From NCBI RefSeq assembly GCF_002879865.1, contig NZ_PNXY01000012.1, positions 124,001 to 188,000 on the forward strand: a stretch of DNA of 64,000 bases, given 5' to 3'. Below the pieces are notes generated by a model. That model did not search any database. It was given only the letters and a program-made list of their open reading frames with translations, and had not been told where the DNA came from. The stretch is from Paraburkholderia rhynchosiae. Lineage in GTDB: Bacteria > Pseudomonadota > Gammaproteobacteria > Burkholderiales > Burkholderiaceae. Of the stretch, positions 60,620 to 64,000 are shown one piece after another (within the stretch, counting starts at the first letter, position 1; every line of letters begins with the position of its first letter). The translations under genes were made by a program, and so were the position numbers.

Positions 60620-61411
60620 ATGGGCGCAGTTCCGAGCCACGAGTTCGTCCGCAATCTCGACGATGCGATCCTGCCCGATCTATGGCGCCGTCGTACGCGG
60701 TTGTCCGCCGACGAAATGGTGTCGATGGTCGAACTGGTCAAGCGGGCCTTACGCACCTATCACCCGCTGGAATTGCAAGCGCTCGGCGAAGACAAGGAAG
60801 AACTCGTCGCACAGTTCATCTATTCCAAGGTGCTGCGCCTCGCTCCCGGCCACACGGAAACGCATGCCGGCGCCGACAGTGCGCCGTCCAACGGTTACGC
60901 ATTGTGCGCCTATTTCCGACGCTATCTGATCGACTGCCTGCGCAGTGCCGGCCACCAACGCAACGTGTCGATGGAACTCGACGGCATGGCGCAGGAAATC
61001 GATCTGCATGCCCAGGCATTGGAAGACCCGGTGCAAAGCGTGCTGCTGCAATACGGTCTCGACGAACAACGGGTGAGGTTCGCGGCGCGCGCTTTTATCG
61101 AAAGCCTCGACGAACCCGAACGGATCGTGCTGGCCGGTAGCCTCGGCTGGTGCTCGGAAGGCAAAGGCGGATTGTCGGCGGTTGCGGCTCAGCATCGCGT
61201 GCCCTCGTATCACTATCGCGCGGTCAAACTCGGCGTCACCATGAAAAAGACGGCCACCGCCCGCGATTTTTCCAATACGAAGATCGGCCGCTGGCTCACG
61301 GACGTGCTGGGGATCGATATCGATATCGACAATCGCGGCGCCATTCTGCTTGTGCTGAACCTGCTGGCGGCCGAATCGAGCGATAGCGAAATGAATGAAG
61401 TGGCCGCGTAA
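60620..61411 (+). CDS. Sigma-70-like regulatory protein (divergent ECF-type), hypothetical
   Basis: 263 residues. The middle part resembles sigma region 2 (DKEELVAQFIYSKVLRL, then ALCAYFRRYLIDCLRSAGHQR), and a later part resembles region 4 (FIESLDEPERIVLAGSLGW, LSAVAAQHRVPSYHYRAVKLG), with a 60-residue acidic spacer. The C-terminal 50 residues (IGRWLTDVLGIDIDIDNRG onward) are not part of classical sigma factors. ATG at 60620 has GGAGG upstream; the ATG at 60608 overlaps that site. No anti-sigma gene is adjacent. Could instead be a regulator with a chance HTH; moderate certainty. Confidence 0.55.
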   Translation: MGAVPSHEFVRNLDDAILPDLWRRRTRLSADEMVSMVELVKRALRTYHPLELQALGEDKEELVAQFIYSKVLRLAPGHTETHAGADSAPSNGYALCAYFRRYLIDCLRSAGHQRNVSMELDGMAQEIDLHAQALEDPVQSVLLQYGLDEQRVRFAARAFIESLDEPERIVLAGSLGWCSEGKGGLSAVAAQHRVPSYHYRAVKLGVTMKKTATARDFSNTKIGRWLTDVLGIDIDIDNRGAILLVLNLLAAESSDSEMNEVAA

Positions 61412-61600
61412 CAGGCCATATTGACGGGGTGGACGGGGACAAAAACCGAAGGCGAAACGAACACTGCATGGCGCATCGGATCCGATGCACCTTTTTTTGT
61501 CATCGCGCACCGCCTACGATACAAAAGCCGCGGCCGCGCGCCGTCTTCCTTCCGAAGCCTGGTCCCTTCCCTGCATCGATTCCTGACGAGGTGGTCCTCA

Positions 61601-64000
61601 ATGAACCGCTTATCGAGCGCCATGACGGCGATGAAATCGCATTACGAAGTGATCGTGATCGGGTCCGGTTATGGCGGCGCCATTGCCGCCAGCCGCATGG
61701 CGCGCGCGGGCCGCAGCGTGTGCGTGCTCGAACGCGGCCGCGAATTCATGGCCGGCGAATTCCCTCGCACGCCATTCCAGGGCGCCGAACAGATCCAGTA
61801 CAACACCGCGCTTGCGCAAATCGGCTCGCCACTCGCGCTGCTCGAAGTCCACGTGAACGACGACGTCAACGCTGTGGTCGGCTGCGGTCTCGGCGGCACT
61901 TCGCTGATCAACGCGAACGTCGCGTTGAAGGCCGAGCCAAGGCTATGGGACGACGAGCGCTGGCCCGCCGCCTTGCGTGGCGATCAGGCCGGGCGCGACA
62001 AAGGTTATGAACGCGCGTGGGCGATGCTGGAACCGTCGCCCGTCCCGAACCGAATGCGCGAGTTGCCGAAACTGCTGGCGCTCGGGAAATCTGCCGAGGC
62101 GCTCGGCATGGGGGATCGCTTTAGCACTCCGCCAGTGACGGTCACTTTCGAGGACCGCACGAACGCGGCCGGCGTCGCGCAGCAAGCGTGCAACGGCTGT
62201 GGCGACTGCAACTCGGGCTGCAACTACAACGCGAAGAATTCGACGCACATGAACTATCTGCCCGACGCCGTCGCGCATGGCGCGCAGATTTTTACGGGTG
62301 CCGCGGTCCATTCTGTGACTCGCAACGCCGATACACGGAAGTGGCAAGTGGCCTACCAGCTCGTGCATCTGGGACGCGAGAGTTATGACGCGCCCGATCT
62401 CTTCGTGAGTGCGGATATCGTCATCGTGTCGGCGGGGACAATCGGTTCGACCGCGTTGCTATTGCGCTCGCGTAACGAGGGCTTGCGCGTGTCCGGCGTG
62501 CTCGGCCAGCGCTTCACCGGTAACGGCGACGTGCTCGCTTTCGCGTACAACACGGACGACGTGATCAACGGCGTCGGCTGGGGCGCGCATGGGGAGGGCG
62601 ATATTCCGGCTGTCGGGCCGACCATCACCGGTCTGATCGACCATCGCAATACCGCGGACGTGAAAGACGGCTTCGTGATCGAGGAAGGCTCGCTCGCGGG
62701 GCCGGTCGGCGCGGCGCTTGTCGGGCTGCTGAGCGCCGCCGCGCCGCTCGAAGGCGTGGACGTCGCCGGGCCGCGCCCGGTCGAACGGCAGCTTGCCTAC
62801 GACGCACGCGTTGTCGAAAGTTTTTTGCACGGTCCGTATCGCGGCGCGCTCAACCACACGCAAAGCTACCTCGTCATGGCGCACGACGACGAAAGCGGCC
62901 AGATCAGCGTGAACGACAAGGGACGGCCACGCATTGCATGGGAAAACGCCGGCAAACAGCCGATCTTCGAAACTGTCGAGGAGACGCTGAAGAAAGCGAC
63001 CGTGCCGCTCGGCGGCAAATACCTGCGCGATCCGATTGCCAATGACATCTTCGGCAACCGGATCGTCACCGTGCATCCGCTTGGCGGCTGTGCGATGGGC
63101 GACGACGCTGAACATGGCGTGGTCGATCATATGGGGCGCGTTTTCAGCAGCATGACCGGCGCTGGCGTGCACGAAGGCCTCTACGTGATGGACGGCGCAG
63201 TCATGCCGATGTCGCTCGGCGTCAATCCGCTGTGGACCATCTCGGCGCTGGCCGAACGCAACAGCGCGCTGCTCGCGGCGTCGCGCGGCTGGACGATCGA
63301 CTACGATTCGAAGGGCACCGCCGACACACCGCCACCGCAAAAGATCGGCCTGCGCTTCACCGAAACGATGGTCGGCCACTACACGCCGGCCGGCGCGAAC
63401 GAGGCAGCTGCGAGCCCGATGGCCTTTACGCTGACGGTTGAATCCGACGACCTGGCCAGGATGCTCGGCGAGCCGGATCATATGGCGCGAACCGCCGGCA
63501 CGCTGACCTGCCCCGCGCTCTCCGCGCAACCTATGACGATCACCGAGGGCACCTTCAATCTGTTCGTCGTCGACCCGCAGGATGTGGACGAGCGCAACAT
63601 GAACTATCGGATGACGCTCAATTCAACCGAAGGCAAAACCTGGTATCTGAGCGGGCAAAAGATCATCACGCGCACGTCGCCGCTCGAATTGTGGGAGCAA
63701 ACGAATGCGCTGTACGCTGAACTGCGCGATACACCGCAAGCCGACGCGCCGCCGATCGGCAAGGCGAAGCTGATCATCACGCCGGAAAACTTCCTCAAGC
63801 AGCAGCGCACGCTCGAGGTCACCAACGCGCCGGACGTGAAGACGCGCCTCGAATGGACCTTAAAGTTCGGCAAGTTCTTCGCGGGCGTACTGTTCAGCGA
63901 ATATGGCGGCGTGGCCGCGCCTTTGCAGTATTACGACGCCGCCGCATCGCCGCGTTTGAAGCGCGCACTGCGCGCGCCGGCGCCGCAAGTGTTCTTCTTC
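61601..64000 (+). CDS. Large GMC-family oxidoreductase (cholesterol-oxidase-like), cut by window end
   Basis: At least 800 residues, open to the last base. FAD motif VIVIGSGYGGAIAA (17-30), GCGLGGTSLINANV (94-107), C-terminal GMC motifs HPLGGCAMGD near 492 and NPLWTISALAE near 542. A four-Cys cluster (C197, C200, C203, C207; spacing x2-x2-x3) lies in the insertion typical of this subfamily. After residue 560 there is an additional domain of β-rich sequence, so the full protein is a fusion; relatives often carry an α/β hydrolase domain further on. Likely oxidises a hydrophobic alcohol or sterol-like compound. GAGGTGG precedes the start. Confidence 0.88.
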   Translation, partial: MNRLSSAMTAMKSHYEVIVIGSGYGGAIAASRMARAGRSVCVLERGREFMAGEFPRTPFQGAEQIQYNTALAQIGSPLALLEVHVNDDVNAVVGCGLGGTSLINANVALKAEPRLWDDERWPAALRGDQAGRDKGYERAWAMLEPSPVPNRMRELPKLLALGKSAEALGMGDRFSTPPVTVTFEDRTNAAGVAQQACNGCGDCNSGCNYNAKNSTHMNYLPDAVAHGAQIFTGAAVHSVTRNADTRKWQVAYQLVHLGRESYDAPDLFVSADIVIVSAGTIGSTALLLRSRNEGLRVSGVLGQRFTGNGDVLAFAYNTDDVINGVGWGAHGEGDIPAVGPTITGLIDHRNTADVKDGFVIEEGSLAGPVGAALVGLLSAAAPLEGVDVAGPRPVERQLAYDARVVESFLHGPYRGALNHTQSYLVMAHDDESGQISVNDKGRPRIAWENAGKQPIFETVEETLKKATVPLGGKYLRDPIANDIFGNRIVTVHPLGGCAMGDDAEHGVVDHMGRVFSSMTGAGVHEGLYVMDGAVMPMSLGVNPLWTISALAERNSALLAASRGWTIDYDSKGTADTPPPQKIGLRFTETMVGHYTPAGANEAAASPMAFTLTVESDDLARMLGEPDHMARTAGTLTCPALSAQPMTITEGTFNLFVVDPQDVDERNMNYRMTLNSTEGKTWYLSGQKIITRTSPLELWEQTNALYAELRDTPQADAPPIGKAKLIITPENFLKQQRTLEVTNAPDVKTRLEWTLKFGKFFAGVLFSEYGGVAAPLQYYDAAASPRLKRALRAPAPQVFFF

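Overview
The window looks like a chromosomal segment of a Burkholderia sensu lato species, most likely Paraburkholderia. The evidence is high GC, dense Burkholderiales-type gene content (a T6SS end, TAXI and DctP TRAP proteins, Gram-negative porin, MocR regulators, a CioAB/DUF2474 oxidase) and protein sequences typical of that group. I see no tRNA, rRNA, CRISPR array, intact insertion sequence or prophage.

Layout. 0.1-2.3 kb: the end of a type VI secretion operon (tssK-tssL). 2.3-7.5 kb: zwf, a Δ1-pyrroline-2-carboxylate reductase-like gene, a small secreted Cys-rich protein, a C39-like peptidase and an FAD oxidoreductase, all on the minus strand. 7.7-8.1 kb: a decayed hipA. 8.4-11.6 kb: an unusual signalling module (BetR-receiver protein, hybrid kinase, sulfite-oxidase-fold exported protein). 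11.9-14.6 kb: a phosphoribosyltransferase-HAD fusion convergent with a NERD-nuclease/SF1 helicase. 14.8-25.3 kb: GST, Zur-like regulator, lone receiver, TetR/MFS efflux pair, zinc-ribbon membrane protein plus orphan TAXI protein, MocR/EamA pair and a GNAT. 25.4-31.4 kb: MerR regulator and a Baeyer-Villiger monooxygenase-SDR-diiron-like protein-epoxide-hydrolase-like operon. 31.6-33.7 kb: urea transporter, class II aldolase and a tautomerase.

33.7-54 kb is the centre of the window: a pectin/galacturonate/galactarate catabolic locus. It holds a secreted GH28 polygalacturonase, an ExuT-like transporter, a TRAP transporter with a porin, a GarP/GudP-like transporter, two uronate dehydrogenases, an SMP-30 lactonase, galactarate dehydratase (garD), KDG dehydratase (kdgD), 2,5-dioxovalerate dehydrogenase, the alternative aldolase/reductase route (garL/garR) and a FadR-type regulator. 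Hexuronate released from pectin would be oxidised to aldarolactone, hydrolysed to aldarate, dehydrated and sent either to 2-oxoglutarate (KdgD then dehydrogenase) or to pyruvate plus glycerate (GarL then GarR).

Scattered through every intergenic region of that locus I find an 18-bp imperfect dyad (consensus TTGTAN-GAYGAC-GTATRA; seven good copies, one weak copy, and a related dyad in front of the regulator). It overlaps predicted -10 boxes. There is also a second, separate 13-bp motif (TCGGGTAARTRCC, five copies, all in the same orientation). I consider these the best candidate for undescribed biology here: a single-regulator regulon with a second unidentified input.

54.5-57.1 kb: a cyanide-insensitive bd-type oxidase with an overlapping 50-residue DUF2474 subunit. 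57.5-60.3 kb: a LuxR-type response regulator convergent with a membrane hybrid kinase. 60.6-64 kb: a sigma-factor-like protein and a large GMC oxidoreductase that runs off the window end.
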